A DNA stretch of 64,000 nt, taken from Solibacteraceae bacterium (GTDB lineage: Bacteria; Acidobacteriota; Terriglobia; Bryobacterales; Bryobacteraceae). The notes under the pieces are model-generated. The model searched no databases. It saw nothing but the letters and a program-made list of their open reading frames with translations, and was not told the DNA's origin. Numbering within the stretch: position 1 is the stretch's first letter; every line of letters begins with the position of its first letter. Below are positions 50,991 through 60,489 of this stretch, piece after piece. Where the stretch lies: assembly GCA_026984795.1 (NCBI GenBank), contig JALSRK010000024.1, positions 1 through 64,000 of the forward strand. Reading direction: 5' to 3'. A program made the position numbers and the translations under genes.

Positions 50991-53738
50991 ATGCGCCGTT
51001 TGTCTGCCTGGCTGGTTCTCATTCTCGCCGCCCTGGGGCTGCTGTGGAGCGGGGCGGTTCCGCAAAACGGCGAACGCCCGGGGGTCGAGATCCTCCGGGA
51101 CCGCTGGGGCGTGCCGCACGTCTTCGCGAAGACCGAAGAAGAGGGCTTCTTCGGGGTGGGCTACGCCACCGCCGAGGACCGGATCCTGCAGATGGAGCTG
51201 TTCCGGCGGCGGGCGCGGGGGCGGCTGGCGGAGGTGTTCGGCTCGCGGTTCGTCGAATCAGACCGGAAGTTCCGCACGGCGGGCGTCGGGCGCTACTGCG
51301 ACGAAGCGGCGGCGGCGCTGCCTCCCGAGGAGCGGGGATGGCTCGAAGCCTACGCCTCGGGGGTGAACACGTGGCTGCGGGACCACCCGGAAGAAGTGGC
51401 GCGGCGCTTCCAGGCCTACGGCATCGTTCCGCAGGCGTGGCGCCCGGGGGATTCGGTCTGCGCGTGGATGGCGGTGGCGACGTTGTTCGACCGGCTCTAC
51501 GATCCGGGCGCGGTGCAGCGCTACCACGAGTTCCGGGACCTGGCGGAGGAGATCGGCGAGGACGAAGCGCTGAAGAGCCGGGGCATGATGCTCGACGACG
51601 CGGCCGCGGTGGTGCCCGAATCGGAGATGGCCAAGTTCCCGGAGATCTACGCGAAGCTGAAAGCGACGCCGCCGACGCCGGGCAACTGGTTCCGGTCGAT
51701 CCCGGATGAGTTATTGAAGTTCAGCCACGCCTGGGCGGTGAGCGGGGCGCGGTCGGTGACCGGCAAGCCGCTGCTCGAGAGCGATCCGCAGACGCCGGTG
51801 AACTACCCGCCGCTGTGGTACGAGTTCCACCTGAGCGCGGGGCGTTTCGACGTGCGGGGCATCGGGGTGGCGGGCTCGCCGGGCCTGCTGATCGGCTTCA
51901 ACCGGAAGGTAGCGTGGGGAGTGTCGGCGCTGGGGACGGGCTCGACGGTGACCTTCATCGAGCGCCTGGCGCCGGACGGGGCGGGATATCTCTACCGGGG
52001 AGAAACGCTGCCCTTCGAGCGGCGCCGCGAGGTGATCCGGGTGAAGGGCGGCGAGCGGGTGGAGTTCGAGGTGCGGCGCACGCGGCACGGGTTCGTCTTC
52101 GACCGCTATGTGAAAGACCGGCGGCGCGGCGAGACCTACGTGAGCCACTTCACCAAGGCCGAGCGCCGGGCGACGTCGATGCTGGCGATGTTCGGCATGA
52201 TGGCGGCGGGCAACTGGGAGGAGTTCCAGCGGGCGATGGAGGACTACTACAGCCCCGGCATCCACCTGGTCTACGCCGATACGGAAGGCAATCTGGGCTA
52301 CCAGACGCTGGTGTGGGCGCCGCTGACGAAGCGGACGCGGCGGATGGCGCTCGAAGGCTGGACGGGCGAGGACGAGATTCTGGGGCGGATTCCGCTCGAT
52401 GAGATGCCGCACATGCTGAACCCGGACGCGGGCTTCATCAGCCACGCGAACAACCTGCCGGTGGGCTCGTGGTATCCCTACGACCTGGCGATCGGCACCG
52501 GCGGCACGGGGCACTCGTCGCGGTCGCTGCGGCTGGTGCAGTTGTTGAGCGGCGAGCGGCTCTTCTCGGTGGAGAGCTTCGAGAGCGACGTTCACCGGGA
52601 CGATGTGCAGGCGAACGTGGCGGCGCTGTTTCCGGTGGCGCGGCGGGTGGTTCGTGAGGAAGGCGTGCCGAACCGGCAGGTCGAGCGGCTGCTCGACGAA
52701 CTGGAGAATTGGGACCTGCACTACCGGGCGGACCAGCCCACCTATCCGGCGGCGATGGCGCTGGCGGGGGCACTGCTGACGCCCTATCGGCGCTCCCCGC
52801 TGAACGACCGCCTGGGGGGCGGCGGGGGCGGCATCAGCCACCTGGCGCGGCTGATCGAGGACCAGTTCGGCGGTACCGAAGCGACGCCCACGGACCCCGA
52901 GGTGCGGGAGTACCTGATGGACTGGCTGGAGCTGGCGGGCGAGAACCTGGCCGCGGGGCGGGCGGCGGGGCCGGCGCCGGTGGACGGGCAATCGCGGGAG
53001 ATCCAGCGGATGCCCTACCAGCAGAACGGGCCGATGAAGCTGCCGGTTCTGGAGCCGGAGTTCAACCTGGAGTCGCCGCCGCTGATGTGCGGCCAGACGG
53101 GGACGATCTGGTCGCAGAAGGCCAACTCCTACACGCAGATCGTGGACCTGGCCGATGTGGACAATTCGCGGGCGGTGCTGCCGCCGGGGATCTCGGAGGA
53201 CCCGCAGAGTCCGTTCCACGCGAACCAGATGGAGATCTGGGCGGCGGGCTCGACACGGCCGGCGCCGCTGAGCCGCGGGCGGGTGGAGGAGATCGCCGTC
53301 TCGTCGGTGACGATCGCGTACGCCCCGCTGCCGGGCCCGTGGCTCTACTCGGGCGATCCGTCGGGAGAGGGGGTGGCGGCGGCCAACGTGCAGCGGGTCC
53401 GGGCGGACGGCACGCAGTCGTTCGAAGCCGTGCTGCGCTATGACGAGGAGCGGGCGGCGTTCGTCGCCGTGCCGGTCGCCTTCGGACCGGAGGGGGAGCA
53501 GCTCTACCTGGTGCTCTACGGGACCGGGATCCGCGGCCGGAGCTCGCTCGGGGCGGTGACGGTGCGGGTGGGCGATCTGGATCTGCCGGCGGCCTATGCC
53601 GGTCCGCAGGGCTTCTACCCGGGGCTGGACCAGGTGAACGTGCTGCTGCCGCGGTCGCTGGCCGGGGCGGGCCGGGTGGAGGTGCGGCTCGCGGTGGACG
53701 GGCTGTGGAGCAACACGGTCGAGGTGGTTTTCGAATAG
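50991..53738 (+). CDS. penicillin acylase-family Ntn hydrolase fused to TIGR03437 C-terminal domain
   Basis: The 915-residue protein has a signal peptide (about 1-24). A penicillin-acylase alpha-subunit-like part follows, containing RDRWGVPHVFA, then GYATAEDRILQMELFRR and LEAYASGVNTWL. The N-terminal nucleophile of the beta part is Ser245 in FSHAWAVSGARS. Self-cleavage before Ser245 is expected, exposing its amino group. From about 786 to 915 a separate beta-domain (YLVLYGTGIRGRSS, YAGPQGFYPGLDQVNVLLP, VDGLWSNTV) matches the Solibacter C-terminal domain TIGR03437. Natural substrates of such acylases include N-acyl-homoserine lactones and beta-lactams. AGGAG precedes ATG 50991 at good distance. 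Confidence 0.85.
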   Translation: MRRLSAWLVLILAALGLLWSGAVPQNGERPGVEILRDRWGVPHVFAKTEEEGFFGVGYATAEDRILQMELFRRRARGRLAEVFGSRFVESDRKFRTAGVGRYCDEAAAALPPEERGWLEAYASGVNTWLRDHPEEVARRFQAYGIVPQAWRPGDSVCAWMAVATLFDRLYDPGAVQRYHEFRDLAEEIGEDEALKSRGMMLDDAAAVVPESEMAKFPEIYAKLKATPPTPGNWFRSIPDELLKFSHAWAVSGARSVTGKPLLESDPQTPVNYPPLWYEFHLSAGRFDVRGIGVAGSPGLLIGFNRKVAWGVSALGTGSTVTFIERLAPDGAGYLYRGETLPFERRREVIRVKGGERVEFEVRRTRHGFVFDRYVKDRRRGETYVSHFTKAERRATSMLAMFGMMAAGNWEEFQRAMEDYYSPGIHLVYADTEGNLGYQTLVWAPLTKRTRRMALEGWTGEDEILGRIPLDEMPHMLNPDAGFISHANNLPVGSWYPYDLAIGTGGTGHSSRSLRLVQLLSGERLFSVESFESDVHRDDVQANVAALFPVARRVVREEGVPNRQVERLLDELENWDLHYRADQPTYPAAMALAGALLTPYRRSPLNDRLGGGGGGISHLARLIEDQFGGTEATPTDPEVREYLMDWLELAGENLAAGRAAGPAPVDGQSREIQRMPYQQNGPMKLPVLEPEFNLESPPLMCGQTGTIWSQKANSYTQIVDLADVDNSRAVLPPGISEDPQSPFHANQMEIWAAGSTRPAPLSRGRVEEIAVSSVTIAYAPLPGPWLYSGDPSGEGVAAANVQRVRADGTQSFEAVLRYDEERAAFVAVPVAFGPEGEQLYLVLYGTGIRGRSSLGAVTVRVGDLDLPAAYAGPQGFYPGLDQVNVLLPRSLAGAGRVEVRLAVDGLWSNTVEVVFE

Positions 53739-53830
53739 CGGACGGCCACGGTTTCCAGAAACAAGGCTCCCCCGGCAGACAACCTGTAGCTGGCAGAATA
53801 AGAAGTTGCGTCTGTAACTCAGGGGTGGAA

Positions 53831-54223
53831 ATGGCGGATCCGAAGCAAGTGTTGTTACTCAAGGCCGACGTGGACGCCTGGAACCAGTGGCGGGCCGAGA
53901 ACGGCCAGATCATTCCTGACCTTTCCGGAGCGGACTTGAGCCGTACGAACCTGATGTTCGCCAACCTGGCCGACGCCGATCTCTCGGGGGCGAATCTCGT
54001 CATGGCCAACCTGGAGGGGGCGGACCTGAGGTGGGCGAACCTGCGGGGCGCGAACCTGGTAGGCGCGCGGCTGATCGGGATCGACATCGAGGAGGCCGAC
54101 CTGGCGGGGGCCGACCTGAGCACGGCCGAAGATCTCACCGAAGAACAACTCGCCCAGGCCCGCGGCGACAGCAAGACGAAGCTGCCGGAGGGCGTCCGGC
54201 GGCCGCCGAACTGGCACGATTGA
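53831..54223 (+). CDS. pentapeptide-repeat protein
   Basis: The 130-residue protein contains about twelve A(D/N)LXX repeats between residues 33 and 97 (GADLS, TNLMF, ANLAD, ADLSG, ANLVM and so on), forming a right-handed quadrilateral beta-helix. N- and C-terminal caps are short; the C-terminus ends RRPPNWHD. It has no signal peptide. The role is unknown; some members mimic DNA. ATG 53831 follows GGGGTGGAA. It converges on the isomerase-like gene. Confidence 0.85.
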   Translation: MADPKQVLLLKADVDAWNQWRAENGQIIPDLSGADLSRTNLMFANLADADLSGANLVMANLEGADLRWANLRGANLVGARLIGIDIEEADLAGADLSTAEDLTEEQLAQARGDSKTKLPEGVRRPPNWHD

Positions 54224-54230
54224 GCGGCGG

Positions 54231-54263
54231 GGGCGCGGCCCGGGAGGGTCAGCGGCCGCGCCC
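54231..54263. terminator. bidirectional hairpin between convergent genes
   Basis: GGGCGCGGCC (54231-54240) and GGCCGCGCCC (54254-54263) form a perfect 10-bp stem with a 13-base loop between the ends of the pentapeptide and isomerase-like genes. A short A-run follows at 54267-54270. It suits termination in both directions. Confidence 0.55.
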
Positions 54264-54286
54264 GGCAAAAGCGGGCCTCCTGCCGC

Positions 54287-55336
54287 TTACTCCAGCCCGA
54301 GGATGCGCCGGTTGCGGGCGGTGTCGGTGCCGGCGCCGGCGAAGTCGTCGAAGGCCTTCTTCGGAACGTCGATCAAGTGCGACTTGATGAACGGGGCGCC
54401 CTCGGCGGCTCCCTGCGCGGCGTCCTTGTAGCAGCACTCCCACTCGAGCACGGCCCAGGAGTGGTAGCCGGCGGCGGTGAGCCGGGTAAAGACCTGTTTG
54501 AAGTCCACCTGACCGTCGCCGAGGCTGCGGAAGCGCCCGGGGCGTTCCTTCCAGCCCAGGTAGCCGCCATAGACGCCGGCCTTCTCGTTGGGCCGGTACT
54601 CGGCATCCTTGACGTGGAAGGCCTTGATGTAAGGGGCGTAGGCGTCGATGAAGCGGACGTAGTCGAGGCACTGGAGAACGAAGTGCGAAGGATCGTAGTT
54701 GATCGCCACGCTGGGATGGTTGCCGGTGGCCTCGAGGAAGCGCTCGAAGGTGGCTCCGTCGTAGACGTCCTCGCCGGGGTGCAGCTCATAGGCCAGCGAG
54801 ACGCCGTGCTCACGGGCGAAATCGAGGATCGGCTTCCAGCGGGCGGCCAGCTCCTTGAAACCTTCTTCGACCAGGCCGGCGGGGCGCTGCGGCCACGGGT
54901 AGAGGAAAGGCCAGAGCAGTGCGCCGGTGAACGAGGGAGAGACGCTCAGGCCGAGGTTGGCCGAAGCGCGGACGACCAGCTTCAACTGCTCCACCGCCCA
55001 CTCGGTGCGGGCGTTGGGGTCGCCGCGGACCTCGGGCGCGGCGAAGACGTCGAACAGCTCATCGTAGGCGGGGTGGACGGCGACGAGCTGGCCCTGGAGG
55101 TGGGAAGCCAGCTCGGTGATGGCGAGGCCGTTGGTGCGGCTCTTCAGCTCGTCGCAGTAGTCCTTGGACTCGGCGGCCTTCTTAAGATCGATGCAGCGCG
55201 GATCCCAGGAAGGGATCTGGACGCCGACGTAGCCGAGGGACTTGGCCCAAGCGGTGATCGACTCCAGGCTGTTGAACGGTTCCTCGTCGCCCATGAACTG
55301 CGCCAGGAAGATTGCGGGTCCTTTGATCTGTGCCAT
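54287..55336 (-). CDS. xylose-isomerase-like TIM-barrel sugar isomerase/epimerase
   Basis: The 349-residue protein belongs to the AP-endonuclease-2/xylose-isomerase-like TIM barrels. Metal-binding candidates are the glutamate in AYELHPGED, the aspartate in INYDPSHF, the histidine in KAFHVKDAEY and the glutamate in VLEWE, at successive strand ends. It has no signal peptide. Neighbouring carbohydrate genes point to a sugar or inositol derivative. ATG 55336 follows GAGAGGAGC at good spacing. Confidence 0.8.
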   Translation of the reverse strand: MAQIKGPAIFLAQFMGDEEPFNSLESITAWAKSLGYVGVQIPSWDPRCIDLKKAAESKDYCDELKSRTNGLAITELASHLQGQLVAVHPAYDELFDVFAAPEVRGDPNARTEWAVEQLKLVVRASANLGLSVSPSFTGALLWPFLYPWPQRPAGLVEEGFKELAARWKPILDFAREHGVSLAYELHPGEDVYDGATFERFLEATGNHPSVAINYDPSHFVLQCLDYVRFIDAYAPYIKAFHVKDAEYRPNEKAGVYGGYLGWKERPGRFRSLGDGQVDFKQVFTRLTAAGYHSWAVLEWECCYKDAAQGAAEGAPFIKSHLIDVPKKAFDDFAGAGTDTARNRRILGLE

Positions 55337-55472
55337 GATGCTCCTCTCGTTGCACTTTCCGGTTTGAGTCCGCTTCCCATCGTATTGCATTCCGGACAGG
55401 TGAACCAGTGTTTCCAGGCTCGGCGGAACAGTGTAGAGCGGCTATGCGAAGATTGGGGTGGGAACCCGCCTC

Positions 55473-57068
55473 ATGGGGAACGCGCGCCGCACGTTGGCTC
55501 TCTTGGCGCTCCCAGTGTGCCTGCAGGCGGCGCCGACGGTGCGCGTAGAGAACCCGGCGGGAGCGATCGAGGCCCGTGTGGTGCCGGGCAAGGAAGCGCG
55601 GATGCAGGCGACATCGCCAGACCGGCGGATCCGCAACGGGGATATCGCGATCGTTCGGGAAAAGGGGCGGACGACGATTCGGGTGCAGCCGCCGGACGGC
55701 ATCCGCCTGAACGTACAGATCTCGCTGCCGTACGGCTACCATCTGGAGGCCCGGACGACGGACGGCCCGATCCGGGTGGAAGGCATGATCCGGCGAGCCG
55801 ACCTGGCGACCGTCAGCGGCGATCTGCATCTGAAGGCGCCCTGGACGTTCACCCGGCTGTTCGTGGTTTGCGGGCGGCGGCCGGGGAGATTCGAGAAGCC
55901 CCCGGCGCTCAAGGTGCGTGTGAGGGGACCGTCGCGTTCCAACTCGGAGGCGGACGCGGAATGGAGGCTGAGCGACAAGCTCAGGGACACGGACGTAACC
56001 TACGGGCGCATTGTGGCGCAGGCGGAAGAACCCGGGGCGGTAATCCTGGAGGCGATGGAAGTGCCCGACGATGCGCCGGTGAAGCCGCCGGGCCTGGCAT
56101 CACAGATCGTCAACCAGATTCTGGAGCGCCGGGAGCTGGCCCGGAAGGGGAAGCAGCCACGGCGCCGCGCCGCGGGGAGGCCGGCGGGTGAGCCAATCAT
56201 CGTGGAAGGGGGCATCGCCAGGTTCACCGGGGAGGTGCGGATGGTGACGCTCACCGTGGCGGTGTATGACAAGCAGGGACGTCCGGTGACCGATCTGACG
56301 CCCGAGGAGTTCGAGGTCTTCGAGGACGGGGTCCGCCAGAACCTTGCCCACACCGGGAGCGGGGAAGAGCCTTTCAACCTGGCGTTGCTGCTCGACCTGA
56401 GCGGGAGCACGAGGCGGGACCGGAAGTCGATGATGGCGGCGGCGAAACGTTTTGTGGGGATTGCCCGGCCCCAGGACAAAGTCGCCGTCTACGTCCTGGC
56501 CGCCAGTATATTCCAGGTCGTTTCGCCTCTCACGACCGACCGGGAACGCGTCTACGAGCTCATCGACGCCATCCCGGACGTCTCCGGCGGCTCGCCGATC
56601 TACGATGCGATTGCGCTGGCGTATGCGCAGGAGCTGCGGCAGCGGCCGCTGGAGCGGAACGCGCTCATTGTGATCACCGACGGCGTAGACAGCCGGCTGC
56701 GCCACGACGTCGATGCCAGTAAGGTCTCGATCAAGAAGCTCCGCCGGGCGGCCGAGAGCATGAACGTCCTGATCTATCCGGTCTTCCTGGACCCGTTCCG
56801 GTTCGTCCCTCCACCGCGCTGGGCCGCCGAAGCGCGCCGGAACCTGGAGGCGCTGGCGCGAACCACCGGGGGGCGCCTCTTCCCTGCCCGCTCGATCGAG
56901 GACCTGGATCCAGTCTATGACCTGGTGGCCGACGAGCTGAGGAGCGTCTACACGCTGGCGTACTATCCGGAGAACCAGGAGTTCGACGGGAGCTGGCGGA
57001 CGATCGAAGTGCACGTGAAGCGCCCCGGAGTAAAGGTGCGGACACGCCCGGGCTACTACGCCGAGTGA
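55473..57068 (+). CDS. exported VWFA-related acidobacterial domain protein
   Basis: The 531-residue protein has a signal peptide (residues 1-19). An N-terminal beta-rich region (30-200) reads like the DUF4097/adhesin-type stack (PYGYHLEARTTDGPIRVEG, DLATVSGDLHL). The VWFA-related acidobacterial domain (TIGR03436-like) spans about 250-530: VTDLTPEEFEVFEDGVRQN, the metal-ion-dependent adhesion site DLSGS (Asp308, Ser310, Ser312), VIVITDGVDSR and the C-terminal LAYYPENQEFDGSWR. It probably mediates protein contact in the periplasm. The convergent permease follows after 13 bases. Confidence 0.85.
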   Translation: MGNARRTLALLALPVCLQAAPTVRVENPAGAIEARVVPGKEARMQATSPDRRIRNGDIAIVREKGRTTIRVQPPDGIRLNVQISLPYGYHLEARTTDGPIRVEGMIRRADLATVSGDLHLKAPWTFTRLFVVCGRRPGRFEKPPALKVRVRGPSRSNSEADAEWRLSDKLRDTDVTYGRIVAQAEEPGAVILEAMEVPDDAPVKPPGLASQIVNQILERRELARKGKQPRRRAAGRPAGEPIIVEGGIARFTGEVRMVTLTVAVYDKQGRPVTDLTPEEFEVFEDGVRQNLAHTGSGEEPFNLALLLDLSGSTRRDRKSMMAAAKRFVGIARPQDKVAVYVLAASIFQVVSPLTTDRERVYELIDAIPDVSGGSPIYDAIALAYAQELRQRPLERNALIVITDGVDSRLRHDVDASKVSIKKLRRAAESMNVLIYPVFLDPFRFVPPPRWAAEARRNLEALARTTGGRLFPARSIEDLDPVYDLVADELRSVYTLAYYPENQEFDGSWRTIEVHVKRPGVKVRTRPGYYAE

Positions 57069-57081
57069 AAGCGCGGCGTCC

Positions 57082-58269
57082 CTACAGCTTGCCGGTAAGC
57101 AAACGTTCCATGGCGCCGGCGCCGAAGCGCCCGGCGACCGCGACGATTCCCGCGGCGAGCAGCGCCCCCGTCCCCAGCACGAGGGCGGCTTCGGAAACCA
57201 GGACGGCGGCGATGCGCGAGCGTGCGCCGCCGATCCGCACCATGGTCTGGAGTTGGCGGCGCCGCAGGCGGATGGAAAGGACGAATACCAGCGCCGTGGC
57301 CGCCAGGGTGGCCGCAGCCACCGCCGCCAGCGCCGCCGCCACGTAGCCCTGCACTCGAAAAACGGTGGCCATCAGCCCTGCGATGACCTTCTCGGGGCGC
57401 ACCAATTGCAGCGGCCCGGCGGAGTTCTCAAAGCGGCCGAGGAGCAGGGCGGCAGCCTTCTGGTCCCGGGGCACGAGGATGACGGCGGTGATCGGGAACG
57501 AGTCCGGGTCCCCATGGAAGTGGAACGAGGCAATGTTCTCCGGCGTGACTTCGTTGTACTCCACGACCGAGGCGTTCCCGATGACGAGGTTGCCTTTGCG
57601 CTCGAGGACGGCGCCGGCGGCCTCGGGCGAGGAGAGGTCCCGATGGCCGTGGGCGAGTCCTTCGATGAGCCAGGCGGTCTTTACGTCAACGAAGATGGCG
57701 CGGTCGTCCGGCGTGCCGGACGGGGCAAGGACGCCGGTGACGCGCATCTTCAGGGGATAGACTCCGGCGAGGCTGAAGGCGCTCTCCGGAGAAGAGACGA
57801 CCGAATCGCCCGGCTTCAAGCCGCGGCGGCCGGCGACTTCAGCCCCGAGGACGCAATCGCCCAGGCGGGTCATGAGGCCCCCTTCGGAGACCTGTAGGCG
57901 GCGGAAGGTGAAGTAGTCGAGGGTGGCGCCGACGATGGGGTCGGGGCCGGCGTGGAAGCGCACGTACAAAGGGATCGGAGTCGCGAGATTCGAACCAGCG
58001 GCCTGGTCCGCTTGCCGGTATTCAAGGTGTGGCGGCACGGGGCGACGAAAGTAGAGGGAGTTCAGCACCAGTTCGACGGGACTGCCCTTGGCGCCGAGCA
58101 GCAACGGTGTGGAGGCGGCCCGGCTGCGGAGATGGCCGTCGGCGCGGCGGACGAGCGTGCGCAAACCCAGAGGCAGGGCCAGGACGACGGCGATAGCGGC
58201 GGCAAGGACGCCGGTGGTGAGCTTGTTGCGGGCGAGGTATCGGGTGGCGAGATAGAGCGCGTGCCTCAT
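57082..58269 (-). CDS. FtsX-like ABC transporter permease
   Basis: The 395-residue membrane protein has one transmembrane helix near 17-35, a large extracytoplasmic region of about 40-305 and three helices at the C-terminus (about 308-335, 350-375, 378-390 region). This is the FtsX/MacB-permease layout ([19 protein letters not shown] before the last helices). No ABC ATPase or periplasmic partner adjoins it. The upstream hicB-hicA pair reads into it on the same strand and its start lies 15 bases after the truncated hicA stop. The ATPase is presumably elsewhere. Confidence 0.75.
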   Translation of the reverse strand: MRHALYLATRYLARNKLTTGVLAAAIAVVLALPLGLRTLVRRADGHLRSRAASTPLLLGAKGSPVELVLNSLYFRRPVPPHLEYRQADQAAGSNLATPIPLYVRFHAGPDPIVGATLDYFTFRRLQVSEGGLMTRLGDCVLGAEVAGRRGLKPGDSVVSSPESAFSLAGVYPLKMRVTGVLAPSGTPDDRAIFVDVKTAWLIEGLAHGHRDLSSPEAAGAVLERKGNLVIGNASVVEYNEVTPENIASFHFHGDPDSFPITAVILVPRDQKAAALLLGRFENSAGPLQLVRPEKVIAGLMATVFRVQGYVAAALAAVAAATLAATALVFVLSIRLRRRQLQTMVRIGGARSRIAAVLVSEAALVLGTGALLAAGIVAVAGRFGAGAMERLLTGKL

Positions 58270-58284
58270 GGCCGGGCGAATCCT

Positions 58285-58422
58285 TCAGAGCGGCGGGCGC
58301 CGCCGGTGTGGCGGTTTCTTCTCGCGTAAAAGAATGTGGCTTCCGCGCTGCCGGTCCACTTCATAGCCGGCCCGGGCGAATGCTCTCACCGCGTCGCGGC
58401 CGGAGACCGCCGGCAGTTTCAC
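58285..58422 (-). pseudogene. hicA: truncated hicA toxin gene
   Basis: The 45-residue frame starts like HicA ([20 protein letters not shown], then [10 protein letters not shown]) with the RNA-binding histidine present, but stops after [11 protein letters not shown]. The second half of the domain, normally a strand and a helix around KPGTL-like residues, is missing, and the permease gene begins 15 bases later. A short out-of-frame tail could be a remnant of the HicA C-terminus, suggesting internal deletion and frame loss. The start overlaps the hicB stop (GTGA). Confidence 0.7.
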
Positions 58423-58634
58423 GCCGCCGGCACCTCGACGATCTCCTGTTCGACGCCCGGCGGGACGGGCTCGCCGTGCTCGCGAAGACTCTCCAGGTAC
58501 AAAGACACCGCTTCCCGTATGTTCTCCCGGGCCTCTTCGCGGGTCCGGCCCTGCGAAACGCACCCGGGCAAGGCTGGACACGTCACCACGAACATCCCGT
58601 CTTCGTCGCGCTCGATGTATACGCGGTACTTCAT
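58419..58634 (-). CDS. hicB: HicB-family antitoxin
   Basis: The 71-residue protein has the HicB N-terminal domain: [40 protein letters not shown] and a C-terminal helix [15 protein letters not shown]. The DNA-binding domain of longer HicB forms is absent, as in many short HicB antitoxins. Its stop overlaps the hicA start by four bases, so they are coupled, but the toxin is truncated. It should otherwise bind and inhibit HicA. Confidence 0.85.
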   Translation of the reverse strand: MKYRVYIERDEDGMFVVTCPALPGCVSQGRTREEARENIREAVSLYLESLREHGEPVPPGVEQEIVEVPAA

Positions 58635-58907
58635 CCCGGCTCCCATTCCATCATACCGGCCCGCTGGCGCGGGGCTCCTGGAAATGCAGCTCCAGCGCTC
58701 CGCGGAGATTGTCCAGAGCCTCTTCAGGGTGGCGGTTCTAGCCGGCACGTTCACCTCTGGACACCGGGCCACGAGCCAGGCCCGCCGGTGCTCTTGCTGA
58801 TCCACCGGCCGGCGGGCGTGATAAAGTACATTCCGGTGCGCCCAGGGGGAGCCGGCGGCCGGCGGAGGAAGCGGCGGCCGCACTCTGGCAGCAAGGAGGT
58901 CGAACGA

Positions 58908-60476
58908 ATGCGGATTGTTTCGAGAAGCTGGATGCTATTCGGCGGCGCGATGATGCTTGCGATGCTGGCGGCCGCGCCGCTCGCGGCTCAGAAAGATTCC
59001 CGGCCGAACATTCTTTTCATCTTCGCCGACGATCACGCCTACCAGGCGATCAGCGCCTACGGGTCCAAGATCAACCAGACGCCGAACATCGATCGCCTGG
59101 CGCGCGAGGGAATGCTGTTCCGGTATGCGCTGGTGACGAACTCGATCTGCGCCCCGAGCCGGGCGGTGATCCAGACGGGCAAGTACAGCCATCTGAACGG
59201 CGTCCTGAACAACCGGATCGTCTTTGACGGCTCGCAGCAGACCTTTCCGAAGCTATTGCAGAAGGCCGGTTATCAAACGGTGATTTTCGGCAAGTGGCAT
59301 CTGAAGAGCGAGCCGCAGGGCTTCGACGTCTGGAAGGTCCTCCGGGGGCAAGGCTACTACTACAACCCCGATTTCCGCGTGCCCGGGGGCAAAGACATCC
59401 GCATCGACGGTTACGCGACGGACATCATCACGGATCTGACACTCGACTGGCTGAAGAACCAGCGGGATCCGGACCGGCCCTTCCTGATCATGTGCCAGCA
59501 CAAGGCGCCGCACCGGAACTGGATGCCGGCGCCGGAATACCTGACCCTGTACGACGGCGTGAAGATCTGGGAGCCGCCGACGCTGTTCGACGACTACTCC
59601 ACCCGGGCCAGTCCGGCCCGGGAGCAGGAGATGGAGATCGCCCGGAACATGAGGGACGTCGCCGATCTGAAGCTGATCTCGCTGCTCGAGGCGAAGAAGC
59701 GGGGCGAAGAATTGCCGGCCGTCTTCGCCCGCATGAGCGACGACCAGATGCGGATGTGGGACGCCGCCTACGGGCCGAAGAACGAGGCCTTCTACAAGGC
59801 CAACCTCACCGGCCGGGCGCTGGTGCGCTGGAAGTATCAGCGCTACATCAAGGACTACTTGCGGTGCATCGCGTCGGTGGACGCGAACGTGGGCAGGCTG
59901 CTGCGCTACCTGGACGTTTCCGGACTGGCGAAGAACACCGTGGTGGTCTACAGTTCGGACCAGGGCTTCTACCTGGGCGAGCACGGCTGGTTCGACAAGC
60001 GGTGGATGTACAAAGAATCGCTGCGGACGCCGCTGATCGTTCGCTGGCCCGGGGTGACGAAACCCGGCAGCGTGGACACGCACATGGTCTCCAATATCGA
60101 CCTGCCGGAAACCTTCCTCGAAATCGCCGGCGTGCCGGTTCCCCCGGACATGCAGGGTCGCAGCCTGGTGCCGTTGCTCAAGGGCGAATACGTGCCCGAC
60201 TGGCGGAAGAGCTTCTATTATCACTACTACGAGGGGCCGCCGGCGGTGCACAAAGTGGCCCGGCATTACGGCGTACGCACGCCCACGCACAAACTGATCT
60301 ACTACTACCAGAAGGACGAGTGGGAGTTGTTCGACCTGGAGCTGGATCCGTACGAACTGCACAACGTCTACAACGATCCCCGTTACGCGCGGGTGGTGAA
60401 GGAGCTGAAGGCGGAACTCAAGCGGCTGCGAGCGGAACTGAAGGTGCCGGAGGTGGATCCGGACCTGCAGCGCTGA
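58908..60476 (+). CDS. exported sulfatase (formylglycine-dependent)
   Basis: The 522-residue alkaline-phosphatase-superfamily sulfatase has a signal peptide (1-27). The metal site FIFADDHAY follows, then the formylglycine motif Cys81-Ala-Pro-Ser-Arg85 ([17 protein letters not shown]) and [25 protein letters not shown] also fits S1 sulfatases. It is expected to need the formylglycine-generating enzyme, which is not in the window. Sulfated glycans are likely substrates. A perfect AAGGAGGT ribosome-binding site (58893-58900) precedes ATG 58908. Confidence 0.92.
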   Translation: MRIVSRSWMLFGGAMMLAMLAAAPLAAQKDSRPNILFIFADDHAYQAISAYGSKINQTPNIDRLAREGMLFRYALVTNSICAPSRAVIQTGKYSHLNGVLNNRIVFDGSQQTFPKLLQKAGYQTVIFGKWHLKSEPQGFDVWKVLRGQGYYYNPDFRVPGGKDIRIDGYATDIITDLTLDWLKNQRDPDRPFLIMCQHKAPHRNWMPAPEYLTLYDGVKIWEPPTLFDDYSTRASPAREQEMEIARNMRDVADLKLISLLEAKKRGEELPAVFARMSDDQMRMWDAAYGPKNEAFYKANLTGRALVRWKYQRYIKDYLRCIASVDANVGRLLRYLDVSGLAKNTVVVYSSDQGFYLGEHGWFDKRWMYKESLRTPLIVRWPGVTKPGSVDTHMVSNIDLPETFLEIAGVPVPPDMQGRSLVPLLKGEYVPDWRKSFYYHYYEGPPAVHKVARHYGVRTPTHKLIYYYQKDEWELFDLELDPYELHNVYNDPRYARVVKELKAELKRLRAELKVPEVDPDLQR

Positions 60477-60489
60477 GCCGCGCGGCGTT

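Noticed and set aside
51711-53219. 502-codon open frame antisense to the acylase gene
   Set aside because: It is very Arg/His/Pro-rich and lies opposite a recognised enzyme.
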